NCBI GenBank assembly: GCA_030427405.1
Contig: JAUHXK010000002.1
Location: forward strand, 326,967-390,966
DNA: 64,000 nucleotides
DNA from: Alphaproteobacteria bacterium
Lineage (GTDB): Bacteria > Pseudomonadota > Alphaproteobacteria > Rhodobacterales > Rhodobacteraceae
Direction: 5' to 3'
Below the pieces are notes generated by a model. It saw only the letters and a program-made list of their open reading frames with translations, did no database searches and was not told the DNA's origin. Shown one piece after another: positions 56,520 to 64,000 of this stretch (the stretch's first letter is position 1; each line of letters begins with the position of its first letter). Both the position numbers and the translations under genes were made by a program.

Positions 56520-58046
56520 TTAAGTCAAATGACGCCGCGAACGGGTCGCGAGGGCCATGATGGATTCTTCGTTGATGTCAGCCCCGGACAATTGCCCGGT
56601 CACCTGCCCCTCGGCCATCGCAAGCGCGCGGCTGGTGTGCAGCACAATCTCGGGCAGTTCGGATGAGATCATCAGAATGGCGAGGCCGTCAGCGGCCAGC
56701 AATTTGAGGATGTCATAAATCTCGGCCTTGGCTCCCACGTCGATCCCACGGGTGGGTTCATGTAGGATGAGCAGCTTAGGTTCCGTCACCAGACCACGCG
56801 ACAGGATGATCTTTTGCTGGTTGCCACCCGACAGTGTGGCTATCGCCTGATCCAAGGCGGCAACCTTTGTGTCAAAGCGTCCGATGTAATCCTCGGTCGT
56901 GCTGCGGATAAGTTTGCGATGTAGAAGCCCTCCGCGCAGGAACCGCTTCAGCGAGGAAGCGATGGTGTTCTCTGCAACTGACATCGACAAGAGCGCGCCC
57001 GCTCCACGCCTGTCCGCCGGGATATAAGCGATGCCTGCGTTGATCGAATGCACGGGGCGATTGGGCGACAGACGGATGCCGTTCACCTCGACCGTCCCAC
57101 TTCGTTGGTTAAGGCCGAAGATCGCGTCGCCCAGATAGTCCTTTCCGCTGTCTGGCAGCCCAGCCACACCACGAATCTCGCCCTTGGCGATATCGAAGGA
57201 CACGTCTTCGAACACGCCTGGAACCGTCAGGCCATCAACCTTCAACACCGTATCGCCAAATACATCTTGAACGCTGGTACGGGTCGAGTATTGATCCGCA
57301 ACCGCGACGTCGCGCCCTACCATGTGCGATACGAGCGTATCGGTAGTGACGTTGTCGGTCTTTTCGAAGCTAGCGACAATTTGGCCGTCGCGCATGACGC
57401 TGAAATGATCAGCGAGGTTTAGCACCTCTTCCAAATGGTGCGAGACATAAACGATCGAAACGCCCTGTTCCCGAAGGCCCCGCACCACTTCAAAAAGCTT
57501 CTCACTTTCAGCCGGCGACAAAGCCGAGTTCGGCTCGTCGAGCACCAGAAGACGGACGTCCTGGTTTACCACCCGCGCGATTTCGACAAGCTGCTGCTGC
57601 GCAACCGACAGTTTCGCGACGGGCGTTTCCGGGTCCAGCCGGCCAATGCCGAGACGCTCCAACACCGGTTTGGCCGCATGACCAGCCTTCACGCTTGCGA
57701 GCGGCGACAGTCCACCCCGCTTTGCCAATTCGGGGAGCATGATGTTTTCGCCCACGGTGAGGTTCATACAGAGCGACAATTCCTGATACACCACGCCGAT
57801 CCCCGCGGCTTGGCTGGCAAGCGGGCTGGGAAATGTTGTCTCTTTCCCGTCCACCATCAGCTTACCACCGTTAGGCTGCGTGGCCCCGGCCATCACGTTC
57901 ATCATCGTGCTTTTGCCCGCGCCGTTCTCGCCGATCACGGCATGGATCTCACCGGCATGAAATTGGATGGACACTTCGTTCATGGCTTTTACGCCGGGGT
58001 AATTCTTGGTCACATCGACCAGTTCGACGACGAGGGGCTGGGTCAT
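56520..58046 (-). CDS. Ribose-type ABC transporter ATPase, two-domain (RbsA-like)
   Basis: A 508-residue protein with two cassettes. The first has Walker A GENGAGKSTMM, a degenerate signature KLSVAQQQLVEIAR and Walker B LLVLDEPNSALSP. The second has GLPDSGKD as Walker A, signature LSGGNQQKIILSRG and LLILHEPTRGID. The second, altered half is normal for RbsA. ATG 58046 (MTQPLVVELVDV) is used; the frame is open further upstream but out of family. It follows the binding-protein gene by 76 bp. Confidence 0.93.
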   Translation of the reverse strand: MTQPLVVELVDVTKNYPGVKAMNEVSIQFHAGEIHAVIGENGAGKSTMMNVMAGATQPNGGKLMVDGKETTFPSPLASQAAGIGVVYQELSLCMNLTVGENIMLPELAKRGGLSPLASVKAGHAAKPVLERLGIGRLDPETPVAKLSVAQQQLVEIARVVNQDVRLLVLDEPNSALSPAESEKLFEVVRGLREQGVSIVYVSHHLEEVLNLADHFSVMRDGQIVASFEKTDNVTTDTLVSHMVGRDVAVADQYSTRTSVQDVFGDTVLKVDGLTVPGVFEDVSFDIAKGEIRGVAGLPDSGKDYLGDAIFGLNQRSGTVEVNGIRLSPNRPVHSINAGIAYIPADRRGAGALLSMSVAENTIASSLKRFLRGGLLHRKLIRSTTEDYIGRFDTKVAALDQAIATLSGGNQQKIILSRGLVTEPKLLILHEPTRGIDVGAKAEIYDILKLLAADGLAILMISSELPEIVLHTSRALAMAEGQVTGQLSGADINEESIMALATRSRRHLT

Positions 58047-58122
58047 GAGGCTTTCCGGCTTGAAAGACGAGAGGCAGGATCGACGGCGGACCGGCTCGGG
58101 GAACCAGGCCGGCCCTTGAGGA

Positions 58123-59094
58123 TTACATCGCCTCTTCAATGTTCTCAGGCGTGTAGATTCCCACACCCGTATCTACATCGTCGATCTCTTCACCGGTGAG
58201 GAATTGGTTCAGCAGGTTCACCGCTTCATATCCCTGACGGGCAGGGGCCTGGTCGATAGTCACCTGAATAACACCTTCCGAGACGAGGTCGACGGTCTGG
58301 TCGAGCAGGTCAAAGCCAACCACCTTGATCTTGCCGGTTTGATTGTTGCGCTGCACCCATTCGCCTGCGGCAGGGGTCGAGCAGCATTCCAGCGAAAGGA
58401 TGCCCGTGATGCCCGGATCCGACAGCATGGCGTTCTCGATCGCAGCGTAGATTTCCTGCGGATCAGTTCCCGTATTCAGTGTGCGGACCACTTCGATGCC
58501 GTCATAAGCTTCAAGCGCCTCACGCGCCCCGCCTTCGCGGTCAAGCGACCATTGTGCTGCGGCATCGATTGTGGTGATCATCACGCGGCCCTCACCGCCC
58601 AGCACGTCGGCCATCTGCTCGCCCGCGTCACGGCCCGATTGCACGAGATCCTGACCAGCGAAGACCAAGCGGTCAGAACCCGGGTTGTCTGTGTTGTAGC
58701 TGATGACTGGGATACCAGCTTTTATCACGCGGTTTATGAGCGGCGACAGCGCGTCTGTGGACACGGCAGAAATCGCGAGTCCGTCCATATCGCCCAATAG
58801 CGTTTCGATTTCGGAGATCTGGCCATCTGCATCGGCACCCACCGGCCCGATGAAATGCGCTTTCACGTTCAGCTCTTCGTCGGCTCGCTCGACGCCCTGC
58901 TTCACAAATGGGGCGAACTCGTTCGACACGTCATGATAGCTGACCATGATGTTGAGAGCTTCTCCAGCGGCAATCTTTTCAGCGATGCGCGGAGCGAGGT
59001 CGAAGTCGTCCACGCTGACCGGATCTGCGGAGGCCGCGAAGGGGGCGAGGCTGATAAGGCCGGCACCGGTGAGGGTCTTGAGTGTATCGAGCAT
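58123..59094 (-). CDS. Ribose-type ABC transporter substrate-binding protein
   Basis: A 323-residue periplasmic binding protein with signal peptide (LKTLTGAGLISLAPFAASA). ADADGQISEIETLLGDMDGL, PVISYNTDNPGSDRLVFAGQ and VVGFDLLDQTVDLVSEGVIQ are the RbsB-type blocks. It contains a Cys pair LECCSTPAAGE that is unusual. GGGAGGAAA precedes the ATG. Confidence 0.92.
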   Translation of the reverse strand: MLDTLKTLTGAGLISLAPFAASADPVSVDDFDLAPRIAEKIAAGEALNIMVSYHDVSNEFAPFVKQGVERADEELNVKAHFIGPVGADADGQISEIETLLGDMDGLAISAVSTDALSPLINRVIKAGIPVISYNTDNPGSDRLVFAGQDLVQSGRDAGEQMADVLGGEGRVMITTIDAAAQWSLDREGGAREALEAYDGIEVVRTLNTGTDPQEIYAAIENAMLSDPGITGILSLECCSTPAAGEWVQRNNQTGKIKVVGFDLLDQTVDLVSEGVIQVTIDQAPARQGYEAVNLLNQFLTGEEIDDVDTGVGIYTPENIEEAM

Positions 59095-59179
59095 TGTTTC
59101 CTCCCTAGAAGTATATCTCGAATTTTCCGCGTCCGAGCGATCCTCCTCAAATCGCTCGAACGGGCTTTTTTGGTGGAGT

Positions 59180-60217
59180 TCAGCTTGCGCGGTTCCGAGT
59201 GCTCCACTTGTCTATTGCCACCGCGATAATAATGACGAGGCCGATCATAACCTCTTGTGTAAAGGGCGAGACTCCCATCAGAACAAGGCCGTTGCGCAGG
59301 ACGCCGATGATAAGCACACCCAACACGGTGCCCAGCACGGTGCCGACGCCACCCGAAAGTGAAGCGCCGCCCACGACGACCGCCGCGATCACGTCAAGTT
59401 CTAGACCCAGACCGGTGCGGCCCGCCTGACCGGACGGCAGAAACGCCATCGACAGGATGCCCGCCAGCGCGGCGAGGCCACCCATGATGACAAAGGACAG
59501 GATCTTAACGCGCTCGGCGTTGATGCCGGACACACGCGCCGCTTTCGCGCTGCCGCCCACGGCGAAGACACGGAAGCCAAAGGCGGTGCCCGACAGAAGC
59601 AGCCATCCGATCAGCGCGATGATGGCAAAGAACACGAGCTGCATGGGGATCACACCGAAGAGATAGCCCTGCCCCAAGAATTCGAACCGTTCGAGCACTT
59701 GGGGGATCGCACCGTTCCGCTCGTTTACCGTGACCGGCTGACCGTCGGTCATCAACAGCGCAATACCCCTGACAATGGACATCATCCCTAGCGTCGCGAT
59801 GAGCGACGGCAACCGGCCGTAGGTGGAGAGCACTCCGTTCACGAGGCCAATGGCCACGCCGACCATGATCCCAACCAGGACCGCCGGGAGCACCCCCAAG
59901 CCCATGATGATGAACAAGCCGGTGGACAGCCCGGACAAGGCATAGGTCGATCCGACCGAAAGATCAATTTCGCCGGAGATTAGGACGAAGGTCATCCCCA
60001 CGGCCATGATCCCCAAAAGCGAAATCTGGCGTCCGACGTTGAGTAGGTTAAGCGAAGTTAGAAAACCCGACGTGGCGAAACTCAGAAAAATGCACATGAC
60101 CACCAACGCCAGAAACACACCGAGTTCCTTGCGCGCGATCAGCCGCAACCACAGCGGCGCACGGGTCTTCAGCCGCGATGACGACCGATCTTGGGACGCT
60201 GTCATGCAGTCACTCAT
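59180..60217 (-). CDS. Ribose-type ABC transporter permease
   Basis: A 345-residue RbsC-like permease. VLISGEIDLSVGSTYALSGL is the hallmark and LELDVIAAVVVGGASLSGGV contains the coupling region. It has a 30-residue basic N-terminal tail. ATG 60217 overlaps the phyH stop by 4 bp; ATG 60205 is an alternative. It is the second gene of the operon, before the binding-protein gene. Confidence 0.92.
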   Translation of the reverse strand: MSDCMTASQDRSSSRLKTRAPLWLRLIARKELGVFLALVVMCIFLSFATSGFLTSLNLLNVGRQISLLGIMAVGMTFVLISGEIDLSVGSTYALSGLSTGLFIIMGLGVLPAVLVGIMVGVAIGLVNGVLSTYGRLPSLIATLGMMSIVRGIALLMTDGQPVTVNERNGAIPQVLERFEFLGQGYLFGVIPMQLVFFAIIALIGWLLLSGTAFGFRVFAVGGSAKAARVSGINAERVKILSFVIMGGLAALAGILSMAFLPSGQAGRTGLGLELDVIAAVVVGGASLSGGVGTVLGTVLGVLIIGVLRNGLVLMGVSPFTQEVMIGLVIIIAVAIDKWSTRNRAS

Positions 60218-60990
60218 TCTGCAGCCACCTTCGCGTTCATGAAGCTGCCAGAAGGGACCGTTTGTAACTCTTCGAAGTTGCCGTAATCACGAGCCTGCAT
60301 GAATGGCGCATTGTGCACCGCGTTGTAAGAGCAGATGTAACCCCAGCGATAGGTGTCGCTGTTGTTCGCATCCGAGCGGTGTAGAAGGTTGCAGTGGAAG
60401 ATCAGCGCGTCGCCCGGCTCCATCTCGACATAGACATGTTCAAAACGCTCGACGGCAGCTTCAAGATAAGCGGCTTCGACGTTCGTCTGGCCGTCTTCGC
60501 GCACGTGGTTAAGACGGCCCAGAATGTGGCTTCCTTTCAGAACCTGAAGGCAGCCGTTCTCTTTGTTGGCCGGGTCGAGCGAGACATAGATCGAGAGCAT
60601 TTCCGGGCTGAGACAGCCGTTATTATACCAGTAACCATAGTCTTGATGCCATTCCCATGCGCCACCCTCGTGGGGTTGCTTCATGGTCATTTTATGGCTG
60701 TAGAGATAGATTTCTTCGCCGATCAGCGCCTCGGACAGGCGCACCATGCGTTCGTCGCGGGCGAGCAAGCCGTACTTGTCGTCGCCTGCGTGGTTCCACA
60801 GCTTGAGAAGCGTCGCCTTTCCGGACTTGTCGCCCTTCTTCATCACGTTGTCGCCCTTGCTCTCTTCTTCGAGCTGGCGGCGCGAGCTTTCGCGGAAATC
60901 GGTCACTTCCTCCTGCGAAAGAAACCCTTTCCGCACGAAGTAGCCATCGACTTCATAGGCACGCATGTCGGCTTTACTTGGAACCAGCAT
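60214..60990 (-). CDS. Phytanoyl-CoA dioxygenase (PhyH)-family Fe(II)/2-oxoglutarate oxygenase
   Basis: A 258-residue oxygenase. The HxD pair is in WEWHQDYGYW, the distal His in FHCNLLHRSDAN, and the 2-oxoglutarate Arg in YRWGYICSYN. VRKGFLSQEEVTDF is the usual PhyH opening. First gene of the operon, in front of the sugar importer, so it likely hydroxylates the imported compound or removes a substituent, e.g. oxidative O- or N-dealkylation. Substrate unknown. GGGAGG precedes the ATG. Confidence 0.88.
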   Translation of the reverse strand: MLVPSKADMRAYEVDGYFVRKGFLSQEEVTDFRESSRRQLEEESKGDNVMKKGDKSGKATLLKLWNHAGDDKYGLLARDERMVRLSEALIGEEIYLYSHKMTMKQPHEGGAWEWHQDYGYWYNNGCLSPEMLSIYVSLDPANKENGCLQVLKGSHILGRLNHVREDGQTNVEAAYLEAAVERFEHVYVEMEPGDALIFHCNLLHRSDANNSDTYRWGYICSYNAVHNAPFMQARDYGNFEELQTVPSGSFMNAKVAAE

Positions 60991-61106
60991 TCTATTCCTC
61001 CCATTTGCTCACGGCACGTTTGCCGGACTCCTCTTGTGCCAGAGTGTCGCAGGAATTTCGCCAGCCTCAATGGACAGACCGCCACAGATACATGTATAAA
61101 TCGCGC

Positions 61107-61958
61107 ATGTCTACGCTGCGCTCATTCTCGGTCGTCCGCCTTTCCCATCACTTCACACCTGACCCCGACACCAAGTCGGGCCTGACGACGATCCTGCGGT
61201 CGGGATGGGTGGAATCCTCACCCAGTCGCGGCATTCGGCGGGCGACCTGTCCGGGTGATGACGTGCTTTATTGCCTCTCAGGGTCCGGCACGGTCGAGGC
61301 CGGGGGGCAAAGCTTTACCGTTTCCCCTGGCGAACTTGTCTGGATCGACGGCTCACGCCCCCATGCCCACCGGGCGAGCGAGACAGCCCCATGGTCGGTG
61401 ATGTGGTTTCGGCTGGCGGGAAACGACACCGGCGCACTGCGCAGGCGGTTGTTCGGCGCGGGACGTCCGCGGCTCAAGGTCACGCAGGCGTCGGAGCTGA
61501 TCAGCTGGTTTCAGGGGCTGTTCGATGTGATGGGGTCGCGTGGTATCGACACCGATCTCCACCTTCACGCTGCCGTGGCGCGGTTTCTACAACTGGTCAG
61601 CGCCGAGCGTGCGCCATCGGCCAGCGCAGGCCTGCCCTTTGCCCTGTCACGGTTGACCGAGGCGATTCGGTCCACCCCGCATCAGGCGTGGACCGAAGAA
61701 GATCTTGAGGCGGCGGCGGGGCTGTCAGGCTCCCAGATCCGCCGCCTGTTTCGCCAGCACCTCGCCTCCACCCCCCGCAGCTTCGTGCGGCGAGAACGGG
61801 TCACTATGGCGCAGGCGATCATGTTGGAAAGCCGCTTGCCGATCTACGAGGTTGCGCAGACCTGCGGTTTTTTCGATGCCTATCACTTCAGCCGGGATTT
61901 CCGGCGCGTGACGGGCATGTCCCCGAAAGATTGGCGGGAACTGGAGACTGGACTTTAA
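61107..61958 (+). CDS. AraC-family transcriptional regulator
   Basis: A 283-residue regulator with an N-terminal cupin sensor (CLSGSGTVEAGGQSFTVSPG, WIDGSRPHAHRA) and C-terminal AraC domain (LEAAAGLSGSQIRRLFRQHL and CGFFDAYHFSRDFRRVTGM). It is divergent from phyH with about 115 bp between and is the likely activator of that operon. The start could also be ATG 61092 (MYKSR). Its stop overlaps the end of the convergent deoC-like gene by 4 bp. Confidence 0.88.
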   Translation: MSTLRSFSVVRLSHHFTPDPDTKSGLTTILRSGWVESSPSRGIRRATCPGDDVLYCLSGSGTVEAGGQSFTVSPGELVWIDGSRPHAHRASETAPWSVMWFRLAGNDTGALRRRLFGAGRPRLKVTQASELISWFQGLFDVMGSRGIDTDLHLHAAVARFLQLVSAERAPSASAGLPFALSRLTEAIRSTPHQAWTEEDLEAAAGLSGSQIRRLFRQHLASTPRSFVRRERVTMAQAIMLESRLPIYEVAQTCGFFDAYHFSRDFRRVTGMSPKDWRELETGL

Positions 61959-62653
61959 TAGCTTTCGGTCAGCGCATCGATAGTGCGGTTCAGGATATCG
62001 ACCCCCGCGCTGGACCCAACGCAGGCCGCGCCCGCTTCCAGTAGCGCAACGGTCTGCTCGAAACTGGTAATTGAGCCAGAAGCCTTGACCAACACACCCT
62101 CCGGCGCCCGGTCTGCCAAGAACCGAATGCTCTGCGGGCTCGCCGTTTCAATCTGCCCACTGCTGGCATTCTTAAGGTATTTGGCACCGGCCTCGATGCT
62201 CAGTTCCACCGCAGCTTCGCGCTCGGGAGGCGTAAGCAACGGTAACTCCAGCATCACCTTGATCGGCACGCCAGACGCCCTGACAACTCCGGCAATATCT
62301 TCGCGGAACCCTTCATAGTCCCCTGATTTAAGCCAGCCGATCTGCACACCAATGTCGATCTGCGTAGCGCCGAGTCGTGCAAGCTCGGCCGCCTCGGCCA
62401 TTTTACCTTTAGCGGTCATGACGCCGACACTAGGAAAATCGAGTGCGGAGGCAACCGGAACACCCGTTCCAGCAAGAACGTCTGCCACCGTGCTCACCCA
62501 AGAGCCCGGGACCATGGCCGCGCCGAAACCATAGCGTGCGGCTTCTTCGGCATGGGCCACGATCTCATCGCGTGTGATCCCGACACCGATCTTGGTGTGC
62601 TGGATGTAAGGCGCGAGCTCGGCAAGAGGGAGGGAGCGGTAATCAACAGGCAT
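61955..62653 (-). CDS. DeoC-family aldolase
   Basis: A 232-residue TIM-barrel aldolase related to deoxyribose-phosphate aldolase. The Schiff-base Lys is in AKYLKNASSGQI (canonical FVKTSTGF), the second Lys in VLVKASGSI, and the Asp in TQIDIGVQIGW. Substituted residues around the active site suggest a substrate other than 2-deoxyribose-5-phosphate. ATG 62653 is used because AGGA spacing fits best; ATG 62656 is adjacent. Divergent from the GntR gene. Confidence 0.85.
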   Translation of the reverse strand: MPVDYRSLPLAELAPYIQHTKIGVGITRDEIVAHAEEAARYGFGAAMVPGSWVSTVADVLAGTGVPVASALDFPSVGVMTAKGKMAEAAELARLGATQIDIGVQIGWLKSGDYEGFREDIAGVVRASGVPIKVMLELPLLTPPEREAAVELSIEAGAKYLKNASSGQIETASPQSIRFLADRAPEGVLVKASGSITSFEQTVALLEAGAACVGSSAGVDILNRTIDALTESY

Positions 62654-62730
62654 CATTTTTCCTTTTCTTGGCCGCAAGAAGAGGCGGCTGAGAGCGAAAA
62701 CGCGGCGTAGGGGTGGCAATCATGCCCATT

Positions 62731-62758
62731 TATGTATATGGACATCTATGAACATATA
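62731..62758. promoter_or_regulatory. Candidate operator between deoC-like and GntR genes
   Basis: An AT-rich stretch with two direct copies of TATGRACA (TATGGACA 62737, TATGAACA 62747) ten bases apart, one helix turn. ATGT and ACAT also form a small inverted repeat here. Located between divergent genes, it fits a GntR-family binding site. Confidence 0.45.
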
Positions 62759-62848
62759 AAGCCAATCATCTTGCGTCAATGGCTCTTTGCCGGCCACAAC
62801 CCTATCGGTCCAAGGCCTAACGTTGCGAAAAGGAGTGATCTCTGACAG

Positions 62849-63604
62849 ATGAGTATGGATGAACCAACGGAGCCGCTACTGCGCGACGGCCACGTCCCGC
62901 TCCACAGCCAGATTTCCGAAACATTTCGCGCCCGGATCGCTTCCGGCACATGGCCGGCGCATTATCGTCTAAAAGCAGAACCCGACTTGGCCAAAGAACT
63001 CGGTGTCAGCCGCGGGACCCTCCGCCGGGCTCTTTCCACGCTTTTAGAAGAGGGCTTGCTTCAAAAGGTCCGCGGACGTGGCACCTTCGTGACCTCATCG
63101 ATCGTCGAACCGGCAATAGCCCAACGCCTCTCCACCCTGACCGAGGATTTCTCAGCCCAAGGCATTAAGACCGAGGCCATCGTGCTGGATGCGGGTTTGC
63201 GACCGGCTCCAAAACCCATCGCCGCGCTGCTTGATATTCCCGGCGATGTGCCGACGTTCTTTATTGCACGTAAACGCCGCACGGCGGATGGTGTCTTTGC
63301 GTTTATGGATAACTACGTGCGGGCTGACCTCACCCCTGGCATCGAAACGGTCGATTTCGAAACGCGAAGCCTCTTTGGCACGCTCGAAGACCGCTACCGG
63401 CTTAAAATCAGCACAGCCCGACGCACGTTTTCAGCCGAGATAGCAGATGCCCGGATCTGCGAGGTGCTAGAAATGCCCGAAGGTGCGCCGGTGCAGTATT
63501 TACAACAGATTACCTATCTCACCAACGGTGAGCCGATCGAGTATTCCGATGTCTGGATCAACAGCGCCCGCCTGCGCGTAACGTCCTTTCTCAGCAGACG
63601 GTAA
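62849..63604 (+). CDS. GntR-family transcriptional regulator (UTRA/HutC type)
   Basis: A 251-residue regulator. The winged helix-turn-helix reads AEPDLAKELGVSRGTLRRAL followed by EEGLLQKVRGRGTFVT; the C-terminal UTRA effector domain includes PTFFIARKRRTADGVFAFMD and VQYLQQITYLTNGEPIEYSD. Effectors of this class are often sugar phosphates or other small catabolites. AGGAG lies 13 nt before ATG 62849. Its likely target is the divergent DeoC-family aldolase gene. Confidence 0.9.
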   Translation: MSMDEPTEPLLRDGHVPLHSQISETFRARIASGTWPAHYRLKAEPDLAKELGVSRGTLRRALSTLLEEGLLQKVRGRGTFVTSSIVEPAIAQRLSTLTEDFSAQGIKTEAIVLDAGLRPAPKPIAALLDIPGDVPTFFIARKRRTADGVFAFMDNYVRADLTPGIETVDFETRSLFGTLEDRYRLKISTARRTFSAEIADARICEVLEMPEGAPVQYLQQITYLTNGEPIEYSDVWINSARLRVTSFLSRR

Positions 63605-63789
63605 CGAAGGGCGCCAGATAGGAGTATTGAACCGCCCCGAGGTGTTTGTTCTTGTGTGCTTATCAGTGTCGATAGGCATCGGTCCCCGGGTTCTTGGGCG
63701 CGGCCCAAACTGTGTGAAACAATCTCGAAATGGTCGGAAGGTAGGCCGGAAAGGCCGAATGGCCGCTTTTCACGGAGACCGATATGGTG

Positions 63790-64000
63790 CTTAGGTTCTG
63801 GACCCATTAATTTGGTTGCCGCCATCTCGGCTGCGTGGTTCAAGCCCCTGAGTTTCAGGGGCGTATCATGAGCAATTTATTCTGGTTGACCGACGAGCAG
63901 ATGTCGCGGCTTCGGCCCTACTTTCCGAAGAGCCATGGCAAGCCGAGGGTTGATGATCGACGTGTACTGAGCGGGATTATTTTCTTCAACCGCAATAGGT
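63790..64000 (+). mobile_element. IS5-family insertion sequence, left end (cut by window edge)
   Basis: A segment with GGACCCATTAATTT at 63800, matching the end motif of the left copy at 43204, leads into a transposase reading frame. The exact left boundary is not certain; upstream sequence from 63605 shows no gene. Confidence 0.75.
63868..64000 (+). CDS. IS5-family transposase, N-terminal part
   Basis: The frame MSNLFWLTDEQMSRLRPYFP, then KSHGKPRVDDRRVLSGIIFF and NRNR runs off the window end. It is the N-terminal domain of an IS5/IS427-type DDE transposase, with the KSHGKPRVDDRRV block that the left copy at 43.3 kb has lost. No frameshift in the visible 44 codons, so this copy may be intact. 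Confidence 0.85.
   Translation, partial: MSNLFWLTDEQMSRLRPYFPKSHGKPRVDDRRVLSGIIFFNRNR

Noticed and set aside
43200..64000. Composite transposon formed by two identical IS5 copies
   Set aside because: The left copy is degenerate, frame-shifted and truncated and differs in sequence from the right one, so they are not paired ends of a recent mobile unit.

Overview
The window looks like the chromosome of a member of the Rhodobacterales (Rhodobacteraceae/Roseobacter type). Evidence is the petABC cytochrome bc1 cluster with the petP-petR regulator pair nearby, the histone deacetylase-xseB-ispA-dxs run, an alphaproteobacterial direct-repeat LexA box (GAAC-N7-GAAC), a RibH2-type lumazine synthase under an FMN riboswitch, and high-GC codon use. 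No CRISPR array, rRNA operon or replication origin was seen.

Layout. 1-23.2 kb is ordinary core genome: a partial EamA transporter, glutathione-dependent formaldehyde dehydrogenase, a solitary SOS-type imuB, tRNA-Lys, dapF-mtaB, petABC, a cytochrome c2-like gene, a PaiB-like protein, FMN riboswitch-ribH2, aroC, an HD hydrolase, a second EamA transporter, cobO, ilvE, petP-petR, then histone deacetylase-xseB-ispA-dxs. 23.5-28.7 kb holds a large SAM/class III cyclase/AAA/TPR protein translationally coupled to a JmjC-like oxygenase, plus two small genes. 28.9-35.2 kb is one operon: a membrane dipeptidase and a complete Dpp/Opp-type ABC importer.

From 35.2 to about 44 kb base composition is visibly less GC-rich. 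This is a surface-polysaccharide block: glycosyltransferases of three folds, a pyruvyl transferase, a GH130/GT108-like beta-propeller protein and an OafA-type acyltransferase with a C-terminal SGNH domain. It carries an IS3 remnant and ends at an IS5-family transposase remnant.

44.0-63.6 kb is a sugar-catabolism island between that IS5 remnant and the start of a second IS5-family element at the window edge. It has two halves with an IS110 transposase pseudogene between them. Half A has a LacI-led operon (binding protein, single-domain ATPase, permease, phosphotriesterase-like lactonase, GATase1-like protein), a convergent PfkB kinase, and divergent BtpA and TenA-like genes next to an M20 deacylase. 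Half B has PhyH-type dioxygenase, permease, binding protein, double ATPase, ribokinase, RbsD mutarotase and a divergent PanB-fold protein in one operon, a divergent AraC regulator, and a DeoC-type aldolase with a divergent GntR regulator. Together they read as uptake, oxidation or lactone opening, phosphorylation and aldol cleavage of one or two unusual, probably pentose-related substrates. The substrate cannot be read from sequence, and this island is the best candidate here for an undescribed pathway.
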